DNA of 64,000 nucleotides, taken from contig JBATDG010000059.1 in NCBI GenBank assembly GCA_049663345.1, positions 98,870-162,869 on the forward strand, given 5' to 3'. The notes below the pieces were generated by a model, which saw nothing but the letters and a program-made list of their open reading frames with translations, was not told the DNA's origin and ran no database searches. Positions 1 through 7,611 of the stretch are shown here, in pieces. This DNA comes from SZUA-365 sp049663345 (GTDB lineage Bacteria; Bacteroidota; Ignavibacteria; SZUA-365). The position numbers and the translations under genes are program-made. Position 1 is the first letter of the stretch; each line of letters starts with the position of its first letter.

Positions 1-332
1 CCGGTGATGCGTCCCCCGATATTCTTCGGTCCAACATTGACCCAGCTGCCCGATGTATTGCGTCCTTCCTTCGAAAGGAAGATCTGTGGCTTGTACACGG
101 AAAGACGTTTGCTGTCGCGCCAGGCCTGCTCGCGCACGCCTTCCGGCACGTTGCCGTTTTCGTCCAAACGCGGTTCACGGAACCAGCGAAAACGCTCGCG
201 GATAGAGCGTTCGCTGTCGCGATACAGCTTCAACTGCTCCTGCGGCTCGACGGAATTATAGGGAATTGAATTCTGCGCGGCGAGAGGGGTTGAGAGTGCC
301 AGCAGCATGAAGAAAACGGTAAAACACTTCAT
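1..332 (-). CDS. Secreted protein, N-terminal part only (gene runs off the window)
   Basis: Reads leftward from an ATG at 332 to 330 and is cut by the window edge after about 110 residues. The first 20 residues (MKCFTVFFMLLALSTPLAAQ) form a typical signal peptide with an AxA-Q-like cleavage site. A charged segment with several Arg/Glu follows, and then the phrase SWVNVGPKNIGGRITG. From memory of the family, this phrase is common at the start of the Asp-box/sortilin-like propellers of large secreted proteins in Ignavibacteria-type genomes, many of which end in a type IX sorting domain. The C-terminus is missing, so the family is inference. No strong ribosome binding site is seen. About 280 non-coding bases separate it from the next gene, and I see no clear structure in them. 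Confidence 0.65.
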   Translation of the reverse strand, partial: MKCFTVFFMLLALSTPLAAQNSIPYNSVEPQEQLKLYRDSERSIRERFRWFREPRLDENGNVPEGVREQAWRDSKRLSVYKPQIFLSKEGRNTSGSWVNVGPKNIGGRIT

Positions 333-615
333 GGTGAGTTCTTCGATGTGGAGATTGAAGAGGAGTGATTTCGCAACAGGCTAAAGCGCGAAATACCTAT
401 CTGACAATATCCGGACAATTGCTGGTTAATTCAAATAAAATCGGGTGGCTTGGAGGTAGGTCGCGGCAATGGGAAGGAGGCGCGCAGAGAAGAAATTTAC
501 TCCAGAGGCGCGCAGGATCGCCCGCCTTCGTCCAGTTTCACGGGACTACGGCGAGGCAAGCTGCGGAGAGATTTTTTGAAATTGGAGGAAAGCAGCAGGA
601 TGATTGAAAAGGGAG

Positions 616-2394
616 CTATGATCCCGGGCGGATTTCCCGCGCTTTCATGTCGATGACGACGTCGCCTTTGCTGCTTTTGATGGTCAGTTGTCCTGAACCG
701 CGAAGGCTGTGCAGCAGGGGGCTGTCGAATAACAGGTCTGCTTTCATGCCGATGGCTACGCCGTTGATGGTGCGCGCGCCGCCGTAGGTGAATTCGAGTT
801 TGTCGCCGGCGATCGTTGTGTAGGAGATGGAACGTCGATCTGCAAACTGGCTGGTATCTACTTTCGTAGCACGAATTTTCTTTTTGAATTGATCGTATGA
901 GCCTGCGATGTTGCGGCCGACCGCCTGGACGATGACACCGTTCCTCTTATCGCTGGAAAGATAGACTTTCCCGAACATGCCGTCGACAAGACGATAGGAG
1001 CCGAGAGGATATACGGCGAGATAAACATCGCCCGTGTTGATCGTGATCCAATGTCCCCGAAGACTGTCGAGTTCCAGACTCTTGGTCTTGGGAGGGAAAA
1101 AGCCGGCTATCACCGGAAAGCGGGAAACTTCGCCGATATCGTAGAGTGCGATGAGTGTATTCTTGTACTGGAAGACATCTTCGTATGGAGATCCACCCAC
1201 GGTCTTTGTTACGGTTCCGAAATATGGATCCAGGAGTCCGACCAGCCGTGTCGCCATCTCTGCACTATGCGGCATGAATGGGGTAAGACTTCCGGGATCA
1301 GAATAGGGCTGCATGACGAAGAGGGTGGCGGGATTTTGGGGGTTATCCGAAATCCATGTGACATCCCAGCTGTGCTGTTCGCGCGGCTGTACGAGTCCGC
1401 CAGGGATAGACCCCATTGCGTACAGGGGATCCATATATGTATAGCGGATGACATCATCCGGATTCGCGCTGTCTGAAATCGTTGCGCCGCTGCGATATGT
1501 TTGCGCTCTGCGCTTGCGCTCCCAGGATTCGAAAGGAGCGCTTCGACGCGTCGCCATTTCCACTATCGCGGGATGCGGTTCGAAACTGCTGAGCGATATG
1601 AACAGCTGCTCGCGGCCATATGGACGAGGTCCATCACCGAAATACACCCAACCGATAGCAGACATATCGGAGCTTGCAGGATTCGTGGCCGACACCATGT
1701 GTTCCCGTGCATGCGCACCGCAATAGCTGCCGTTGAGATAGTCATGCGCATAATCCACTAATATCCATTGAGCCATGATCTCACTGCGTCGACGCATATC
1801 GTCATCAGGAGCAAAATCGCGCAGCAGCAGCATCGAAGTGAGGACGACCGAAGCGTAGGTAGGGGAGTCGAACTCGCGTTGACCGAGTTCCGTCACATCA
1901 GTCATCCAACTTATCAGAAAGGCTCTGGCGTCCTGTTCGTTCTGGTTCCGGGATTTGCCATTGAAGAATACTGCAGCAGTATTCGAAAAACGAGTCATCA
2001 GGTAGAGGGAAGCATAGTAGGCGACTTCCTCATGTTCACCGTCGAAGGGACGGACAGGAAAATGTCCCCAAATATATTCGATGCGCTGCCGCATGCTGTC
2101 CGGAAGCATCTCATGCAAGCGAGCATATACAGCGGTCATGCGATAGCGTTCGATGACATCGGGCGAGATATTCGCAGTCAATTCCTCGAGCATCGCGAGA
2201 CCCTCTTCCCGTGTTTCAGGGGACAACACGCGACTGGTTGCAGAGGCGTAATTGATGCCGATGTCACTATCTCGGAAGAAGGTTATGACTGAATCCTTGC
2301 GGTCCTGGATCGTATTCTGTGCGAAGCCCGCGTGTACACCGGTGACCAGAAACGCGAAGGCGAGAGTGAAATATGAAAGTCGTCGAATTCTCAT
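616..2394 (-). CDS. Secreted protein of unknown function, possibly an alpha-toroid plus beta-sandwich fold
   Basis: 592 residues. The start chosen is the ATG at 2394, one base after the stop of the upstream gene, because it directly opens a signal peptide (MRIRRLSYFTLAFAFLVTG, then AGFAQ). An in-frame extension back to 2526 would overlap that gene and bury the signal. The N-terminal 250 or so residues are predicted helical, and the C-terminal third is rich in beta-type segments with many YxS, GxV and TIxSS patterns. This layout resembles heparinase II/III-like polysaccharide lyases, but I can point to no catalytic motif, so the fold is a guess. It is the third gene of a compact minus-strand unit, murA / Asp-box protein / this gene, with gaps of only 1 base. 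No type IX sorting domain is visible at the C-terminus. Confidence 0.7.
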   Translation of the reverse strand: MRIRRLSYFTLAFAFLVTGVHAGFAQNTIQDRKDSVITFFRDSDIGINYASATSRVLSPETREEGLAMLEELTANISPDVIERYRMTAVYARLHEMLPDSMRQRIEYIWGHFPVRPFDGEHEEVAYYASLYLMTRFSNTAAVFFNGKSRNQNEQDARAFLISWMTDVTELGQREFDSPTYASVVLTSMLLLRDFAPDDDMRRRSEIMAQWILVDYAHDYLNGSYCGAHAREHMVSATNPASSDMSAIGWVYFGDGPRPYGREQLFISLSSFEPHPAIVEMATRRSAPFESWERKRRAQTYRSGATISDSANPDDVIRYTYMDPLYAMGSIPGGLVQPREQHSWDVTWISDNPQNPATLFVMQPYSDPGSLTPFMPHSAEMATRLVGLLDPYFGTVTKTVGGSPYEDVFQYKNTLIALYDIGEVSRFPVIAGFFPPKTKSLELDSLRGHWITINTGDVYLAVYPLGSYRLVDGMFGKVYLSSDKRNGVIVQAVGRNIAGSYDQFKKKIRATKVDTSQFADRRSISYTTIAGDKLEFTYGGARTINGVAIGMKADLLFDSPLLHSLRGSGQLTIKSSKGDVVIDMKAREIRPGS

Positions 2395-2395
2395 G

Positions 2396-3397
2396 TTATC
2401 GCATCTCCATGCCGCTGATATAGCCCAGACGAATAGAAAATGCCTGCCATGTCTTGCCGCGGTTGCTGGAAAGGAAAGAGCCGTTTTCTGCTCCTGCATA
2501 CACGCGGTCTGGCTGCGCCGGGTCAAAGAGCAATGCGGTGATGTTGAAATTCGTGAGGCCGCCGCTGGAGAGTTCCCATTTGGCCCCCAGATCCATCGAA
2601 CGCAGAACGCCCATGTCGACCGTACCGATGAGAACGGTCTGATTGTCGCCCGGATCGAAGGCGGCGCATTTCACCTTGCGAGTCGGTAGTGTCGCGCTTC
2701 GGTCGGCCCAGAGACGCCCGCCATCGCTGCTGACCCAGACACCCAGGCCCTCGCATATAGCGATAAGAAGATCCGGATTGCCTGGATGCGCAACAAGACG
2801 AAAAATCGCTTGACCATTCAGCCCGCTGCGAGTCCAGCTTTTCCCTGCATCATTACTGCGGAAAGCGCCGTCCGCAGTGGCGGCGAGCATTGCATCGGTA
2901 GTGAAATGAATATCCGAGATATAAGTGCCGTCGGGAGTGGGGAGTCCCACGCTGCGCGAGACCCACTGATTACCGCGGTCAGACGAAACAAAAACACCCC
3001 GGGCAGTGGCTGCCCAGATCTCCGCGCCGCGAAGGCGGACGGCAAGCACAGGCGGCATATTCCATCCGCTGATTACCTGCCATTCCTCACCAGCGTTGTC
3101 GCTTTCTATAACGCCATAATCTGTCGCAAGCACGATGCGCTGGTGATTATTTTCATCCACCGCGAAGCCGCTTACCGAACTTGTCAGCCATCCCAGATTA
3201 TACCATGTCGCGCCGTGATCGTCGCTGCGTGCAAATCCCTGATACAAACGCGCCGCTTTCATGGCGCTCGAAGGCGGCGGTGCGAAGAAAAAGCTGAAGT
3301 AAAGGGAGTGTGGATTTGTGCACATCTGCGCTGTGAGCGAGCCTGGAAGCAGAAGAGCCAGAAGTAGTACCATGCGGACAAAAGTGTGTCGCCGCAT
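2396..3397 (-). CDS. Secreted Asp-box (BNR/Ycf48-like) beta-propeller protein
   Basis: 333 residues starting at the ATG at 3397, which opens a signal peptide (MRRHTFVRMVLLLALLLPGS, then LTAQ). The body carries repeated S-x-D-x-G-x-x-W Asp boxes: SDDHGATWYNLG, SSDRGNQW, SNDAGKSW, SSDGGRLW, SMDLGAKW and SSNRGKTW, about 40 residues apart. They indicate a six- or seven-bladed propeller like those of sortilin/VPS10, Ycf48 and many secreted repeat proteins of this phylum. Such domains bind ligands or other proteins, and no enzymatic residues are evident. There is no C-terminal sorting domain. It starts 1 base after the murA stop and ends 1 base before the next start, so it is almost certainly cotranscribed with murA. 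That pairing suggests, without proving, a role at the cell surface. Confidence 0.85.
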   Translation of the reverse strand: MRRHTFVRMVLLLALLLPGSLTAQMCTNPHSLYFSFFFAPPPSSAMKAARLYQGFARSDDHGATWYNLGWLTSSVSGFAVDENNHQRIVLATDYGVIESDNAGEEWQVISGWNMPPVLAVRLRGAEIWAATARGVFVSSDRGNQWVSRSVGLPTPDGTYISDIHFTTDAMLAATADGAFRSNDAGKSWTRSGLNGQAIFRLVAHPGNPDLLIAICEGLGVWVSSDGGRLWADRSATLPTRKVKCAAFDPGDNQTVLIGTVDMGVLRSMDLGAKWELSSGGLTNFNITALLFDPAQPDRVYAGAENGSFLSSNRGKTWQAFSIRLGYISGMEMR

Positions 3398-3398
3398 A

Positions 3399-4661
3399 TC
3401 AATATTCCTCACTGTCAACGCGCTGAATATCTGCACCCAGATCTCGCAGCTTAAGTTCGATGGCTTCGTAGCCGCGATCAATGTGATAGACGCGGAGGAC
3501 TTCGGTGCTGCCAGCTGCCACAAGACCTGCGATTATCAGGGAGGCGCTGGCACGCAGATCAGTGGACATCACCGTCGCGCCTGTCAGCATTTCTACGCCA
3601 TGCATCACAGCCGTGTTATTAGTCACGTCGATATGCGCGCCGAGGCGCTGCAATTCAGGGACATGATTAAAGCGATCGAAGTAAACGGTGTCGGTGACAA
3701 CTGAGGAGCCGCGGGCGATGGCCATCATCGACATCCACTGCGCCTGCATATCGGTGGGGAAGCCGGGATAAATCGCTGTCGTCACATTGACAGCTTCGAG
3801 TCGGTCAGGTGCGTGCAGCGTGACAGTATCCGCGGTGGATTCTATGGTGCAGCCGGCTTCCCGGAACTTGGAAAGAAGGCCGGTCAGATGAGTTGGATCA
3901 ACCTGTTTCAGAGTGACGCTGCCGCCCGTCGCTGCCGCAGCTGCAAGGTATGTACCGGCTTCTATGCGGTCGGGGATGTTGCGGTCGTCTGCGGAATGGA
4001 GTTCGTCCACGCCATCGATAGTCAGGCAATTGCCGCCTATGCCTTCAATACGGGCGCCCATGTGGACAAGAAAATTCGCGAGCTGGGTGATTTCAGGTTC
4101 CGTGGCTGCATTGCGAATGACGGTCGTGCCTTTCGCCAGCACAGCTGCCATGAGAGTGTTGCCAGTTGCACCTACGCTTGAAATATCGAAAGTAATATCA
4201 GCGCCGGTCAGGCGATCAGTTTTCGCAACAACATAGCCGGCTTCGATGTGTATTTCGGCGCCAAGCGCCTGCATCGCTTTCAAATGAAGATCCACCGGAC
4301 GGGGTCCCCAGGCACATCCTCCCGGGTAGGAAACCTTAGCGTAGCCGAAGCGGCCGAGCAGCGGACCGAGCACGTAAAACGAAGCCCGCATTTTTTTCAC
4401 CTGGTCATAGGGAGCTTCGTAGCTGCTGATATTGCGCGTGTCGAGTTCGATGGTCGTGCCGGGATGACGCACAACCACACCCATGGTTTCCAGGAGATTC
4501 GACATCGTGGTGATGTCGCGGAGGCGCGGAGTATTCTCGAGACGGCAGATACCGCTGGCTAGAAGCGCCGCAGGCATGAGCGCAAGCGAGGCATTCTTGG
4601 CGCCGGAGATCGTGACAGACCCGCTGAGGCGGTTACCACCCCTGATAATGAATTTGTCCAT
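3399..4661 (-). CDS. murA: UDP-N-acetylglucosamine 1-carboxyvinyltransferase MurA
   Basis: 420 residues, the usual length of the family. MurA transfers enolpyruvate from phosphoenolpyruvate to UDP-GlcNAc in the cytoplasm, the first committed step of peptidoglycan synthesis. The N-terminal SGAKNASL segment holds the Lys22/Asn23 pair. The mobile loop reads YPGGCAWGPRPVDLHL, with the catalytic Cys at residue 116 (Cys115 in E. coli). PTDMQAQ near residue 300 carries the conserved Asp. Because the active-site Cys is kept rather than replaced by Asp, the enzyme should be sensitive to fosfomycin. It heads a three-gene minus-strand unit whose two downstream members are secreted proteins, an unusual partnership for murA. 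Confidence 0.98.
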   Translation of the reverse strand: MDKFIIRGGNRLSGSVTISGAKNASLALMPAALLASGICRLENTPRLRDITTMSNLLETMGVVVRHPGTTIELDTRNISSYEAPYDQVKKMRASFYVLGPLLGRFGYAKVSYPGGCAWGPRPVDLHLKAMQALGAEIHIEAGYVVAKTDRLTGADITFDISSVGATGNTLMAAVLAKGTTVIRNAATEPEITQLANFLVHMGARIEGIGGNCLTIDGVDELHSADDRNIPDRIEAGTYLAAAAATGGSVTLKQVDPTHLTGLLSKFREAGCTIESTADTVTLHAPDRLEAVNVTTAIYPGFPTDMQAQWMSMMAIARGSSVVTDTVYFDRFNHVPELQRLGAHIDVTNNTAVMHGVEMLTGATVMSTDLRASASLIIAGLVAAGSTEVLRVYHIDRGYEAIELKLRDLGADIQRVDSEEY

Positions 4662-4910
4662 GAATGCTATGCGTCCGCTATGAAGAAAAACAGCCGACGG
4701 AATAGGGCTGAAATGATATTAACCTTGAAATGTACGATAAATGCTACATTTGATGCAATGCGGGATATCCGACCGGACGCTGGAATGACTCGAATCTGTT
4801 GTGCGCTTATGGAGGCGCGTTTGGTGTGGAAGCTGCGATATGCCTATATTTTCCCGTCCCGATTGCAATCTTCATCAACCGGAGGCGGACCTTCTGCTCC
4901 GCTGCAATAC

Positions 4911-5738
4911 ATGAATACATACGGAACCTATTTTCTCAAGGCATTGAAGAGTCCGATCGGCTTGATCGTCGTTGGTGGACTCGGAATCATCACTCTCGCC
5001 TCCGGCAATATCCTGCCTCTTCTTGCTGCGCTTGCAGGCGAGGCCATGTTTGTTGCCGGTGCGCCACTGCTTCCGGCCTGGCGCCGATACATCGACGGAA
5101 GGGAAACGTCGCTTGCACTGGATGAAGCAGCTGATAAAACAAAGGCGGAACTCGCCGCATTGCCGGCCGCTGACCAGCAGCGCTACCGTCGGCTCGAAGC
5201 CACTGCGAATGGCATCCGTCAGAACTATGCGCAGTACAGCGACGCCAGCCGTGACTTTCTTGGCACAATGTCTGCCCGCATTGACGAGATGCTGGGGCGC
5301 TACCTGCGCATGCTGATCGCCAAGGACAGCTACACAAAGCATCTTGCCGTCAATAGCGCGTCTGAGCTCGAATTACGCATCACAAAGCTTGACGGCGAAA
5401 TTCTGCATGACGAGGAACGCGTCCGTGAAGTAAAAAACAAACAGCGTGCCGTTCTCTCGCAGCGCCTGGAAAAACTGCGCAAAGCCGAAGGGGACAGCGC
5501 ACTTTTGGAGGCACAGCTCGGCACGTTGGAAGAAATGGTGATGCTGCTCAAAGAGCAGGCGATTACAATGAAAGAGCCGGAGGAAATCACGGCTCAGCTC
5601 GACTCGCTCATGGGAGAAATCGAGAACACCGAATCCACCGTGACCGCGATCGAAACCTCGTTTGAATTTGCGTTCGATCGTGAATTGGCAGCTTCCAGCC
5701 CGAAAGCCGGAGAACTTCCCTCCTCAGGTAACCATTAG
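4911..5738 (+). CDS. Membrane-anchored coiled-coil protein, unknown function
   Basis: 275 residues from the ATG at 4911. The frame is open upstream to 4680, but the 77 extra codons look random, and the protein from 4911 starts naturally with MNTYGTYFLKALKSPIG followed by a hydrophobic hairpin. Two neighbouring membrane segments (about residues 17-33 and 36-53, rich in G, L, A) are followed by a long charged region (residues 65-265). That region has heptad-like patterns such as LEKLRKAEGDSALLEAQLGTLEEM, so most of the protein is probably a cytoplasmic coiled coil. I do not recognise a named family. The stop codon (TAG at 5736-5738) lies inside the first unit of a heptanucleotide repeat, so repeat expansion could change the C-terminus. 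Confidence 0.7.
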   Translation: MNTYGTYFLKALKSPIGLIVVGGLGIITLASGNILPLLAALAGEAMFVAGAPLLPAWRRYIDGRETSLALDEAADKTKAELAALPAADQQRYRRLEATANGIRQNYAQYSDASRDFLGTMSARIDEMLGRYLRMLIAKDSYTKHLAVNSASELELRITKLDGEILHDEERVREVKNKQRAVLSQRLEKLRKAEGDSALLEAQLGTLEEMVMLLKEQAITMKEPEEITAQLDSLMGEIENTESTVTAIETSFEFAFDRELAASSPKAGELPSSGNH

Positions 5739-5801
5739 CCATCAGCCATCAGTCATCAGCTATCAGCCATTAGCCATCAGCCATCAGCCATCAGCCATTG
5801 A
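5732..5801. repeat. Heptanucleotide tandem repeat, consensus CCATCAG
   Basis: Nine or so consecutive 7-base units: CCATTAG, CCATCAG, CCATCAG, TCATCAG, CTATCAG, CCATTAG, then three CCATCAG, ending in CCATTGA. Units differ only by transitions. The first unit supplies the stop codon of the upstream gene, and the last ends 75 bases before the start of the carboxylase gene. It resembles the short tandemly repeated heptamers known from cyanobacteria and seen in Chlorobi-like genomes. Its function is unknown. A second array with a different unit lies at 44713-44754. Confidence 0.9.
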
Positions 5802-5875
5802 CCAACCGCAGGAAGCGGGAGCGTCATCGTGAGTGTTATCATACCGATCATCATATAGCCGGAGCACCGTACATC

Positions 5876-7423
5876 ATGTCCGTAGAAAACACCAAACGTC
5901 TTCATGAATTGCGCGAGGAATCGCTCAAGGGTGGTGGGGAAAAGCGCATCAAATCGCAGCACGACAAGGGAAAATTTACCGCACGCGAGCGCATTGACAT
6001 TTTGCTCGACCGCGGCAGCTTCGAAGAGATGGATGCTTTTGTAAAACACCGGTCAACAGATTTCGGACTGGATAAGCAGCAATTTCTCGGTGACGGTGTC
6101 ATCACAGGCACAGGTACCATAGACGGACGGCTTGTGTTCGTGTTCAGTCAGGACTTTACTGTATTCGGCGGCTCGCTTTCAGAAACTCATGCGGAGAAAA
6201 TCTGCAAGATCATGGACATGGCGATGAAGGTCGGCGCTCCGGTTATCGGTCTCAACGATTCGGGCGGCGCACGCATTCAGGAGGGCGTCGTAAGTCTCGG
6301 CGGATATGCGGATATATTCCTCCGCAACACGCTTGCCTCGGGCGTGGTGCCGCAGATCAGCGGAATACTCGGACCCTGTGCAGGCGGTGCGGTCTATTCT
6401 CCGGCCATCACCGATTTCGTTTTCATGGTAGAACAGACGAGCTACATGTTCGTTACCGGACCAAACGTGGTGAAAACCGTTACGCACGAAGACGTCACAT
6501 CCGAAGATCTTGGCGGAGCGATGACGCACGCGTCGAAAAGCGGCGTGGCGCATTTCGCGCATGAAAATGAAGTTCATTCGCTTATGGCGATTCGCCGCCT
6601 GATGAGTTTCCTTCCGCAGAACAATGTGGAATCCCCACCGCGCATGCCTCCGACCGACGACCGCAATCGCCGGGACGAGGCACTCAACGACATCGTGCCC
6701 GACAACGCAAACAAACCCTACGACATCAAGGATGTCATCACACGCACTGTGGATCATGGCGACTTCATGGAAGTGCAGGAGCATTATGCCGGCAATATCG
6801 TCGTGGGCTTCGCGCGTTATGACGGACGACCCGTCGGAATTATCGCAAATCAACCTGCGGTGCTGGCTGGCGTGCTCGATATCGATTCGTCTCTCAAGGC
6901 TGCGCGTTTCGTCCGCTTCTGTGATTGCTTCAATATCCCGCTTGTCGTATTCGAAGACGTACCCGGTTTTCTCCCTGGAACAGAGCAGGAATGGCGCGGC
7001 ATCATCAAGCATGGCGCAAAGCTGCTGTATGCCTTTGCCGAAGCGACTGTGCCGAAAATTACGATCATCACTCGCAAAGCCTATGGCGGTGCATACGATG
7101 TGATGAACTCCAAGCATATCCGCGGTGATTACAACTATGCATGGCCCTCAGCCGAGATCGCGGTAATGGGACCAAAAGGTGCTGTGGAAATTATTTTCAA
7201 GAAAGAAATCTCCGCAGCTAAGGATCCCGAGAAAGCGCTCGATGACAAGATCAACGAGTACCGCGACAAATTCGCCAATCCGTTCATCGCTGCCGAGCGC
7301 GGCTACATCGACGATGTATTCGAACCGAAGGACACGCGTCCCCGCATCATCCGCGCCCTCGAAATCCTCGAAAACAAGGTCGACACCAACCCCCGCAAAA
7401 AACACGGCAACATCCCCCTCTAA
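5876..7423 (+). CDS. pccB: Acyl-CoA (propionyl-CoA type) carboxylase, carboxyltransferase beta subunit
   Basis: 515 residues, the standard length for PccB/MmdA carboxyltransferase chains. The enzyme moves the carboxyl group from carboxybiotin to an acyl-CoA such as propionyl-CoA, giving methylmalonyl-CoA. Both halves of the crotonase-like fold are present: LNDSGGARIQEGV and GPCAGGAVYSPA in the N-half, and PGFLPGTEQE, KAYGGAYDVM and WPSAEIAVMGPKGAVEIIF in the C-half, the last two typical of the propionyl/methylmalonyl branch. The start chosen is the ATG at 5876 with a GGAG 9 bases upstream; the 26 upstream codons run into the heptamer repeat. No biotin carboxylase or biotin carrier gene is in the window, so partners must lie elsewhere. 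A link to the PrpD/homoaconitase genes 7 kb away (propionate metabolism) is possible but unproven. Confidence 0.95.
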   Translation: MSVENTKRLHELREESLKGGGEKRIKSQHDKGKFTARERIDILLDRGSFEEMDAFVKHRSTDFGLDKQQFLGDGVITGTGTIDGRLVFVFSQDFTVFGGSLSETHAEKICKIMDMAMKVGAPVIGLNDSGGARIQEGVVSLGGYADIFLRNTLASGVVPQISGILGPCAGGAVYSPAITDFVFMVEQTSYMFVTGPNVVKTVTHEDVTSEDLGGAMTHASKSGVAHFAHENEVHSLMAIRRLMSFLPQNNVESPPRMPPTDDRNRRDEALNDIVPDNANKPYDIKDVITRTVDHGDFMEVQEHYAGNIVVGFARYDGRPVGIIANQPAVLAGVLDIDSSLKAARFVRFCDCFNIPLVVFEDVPGFLPGTEQEWRGIIKHGAKLLYAFAEATVPKITIITRKAYGGAYDVMNSKHIRGDYNYAWPSAEIAVMGPKGAVEIIFKKEISAAKDPEKALDDKINEYRDKFANPFIAAERGYIDDVFEPKDTRPRIIRALEILENKVDTNPRKKHGNIPL

Positions 7424-7437
7424 CATCGCATCCCTAC

Positions 7438-7510
7438 GAGCCCCGCAGGGGGCGATTCTCTAAGAGCCCCGAAGAGGCGACATTCGCAGAACGAGGGGCG
7501 CAAGCCCCTC
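7438..7510. repeat. Palindromic GAGCCCCG repeats plus a perfect hairpin
   Basis: Two diverged copies of a short palindromic element, 7438-7460 (GAGCCCCGCAGGGGGCGATT) and 7464-7485 (GAGCCCCGAAGAGGCGACAT), are followed by a perfect hairpin at 7493-7510 (GAGGGGC, loop GCAA, GCCCCTC). From memory, elements of the form GAGCCCCG-N-AGGGGCGACAT are dispersed in Bacteroidota/Chlorobi genomes. The cluster lies just after the carboxylase stop codon and could act as a weak terminator or mRNA 3' stabiliser; there is no T-tract. Confidence 0.7.
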
Positions 7511-7611
7511 GGCTCGCGACTCATCAGTTCCTCCTCCAGCAGCTGCTCCCGCCCCTCGACTCGCGACTCATCAGCTCCTCCTCCAGCAGATGCTCCCGCC
7601 CCTCGACTCAC
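7506..7611. repeat. 47-bp direct tandem repeat (two full units plus 12 bases)
   Basis: Units at 7506-7552 and 7553-7599 differ at only three positions, and a partial third unit at 7600-7611 runs into the stop codon of the convergent gene (7608-7610). Each unit begins CCCTCG-CTCGCGACTCATCAG and contains a CTCCTCCAGCAG core. The array fills the gap between two convergent genes. Confidence 0.9.

Noticed and set aside
5732..5801. Possible CRISPR array from the CCATCAG repeats
   Set aside because: Units are 7 bp, contiguous and without spacers; no cas genes are near.
6179..7117. 312-codon open frame on the minus strand inside the carboxylase gene
   Set aside because: It lies wholly antisense to a gene with clear family motifs, has no recognisable domain and is His/Arg-rich as antisense frames of GC-biased genes tend to be.
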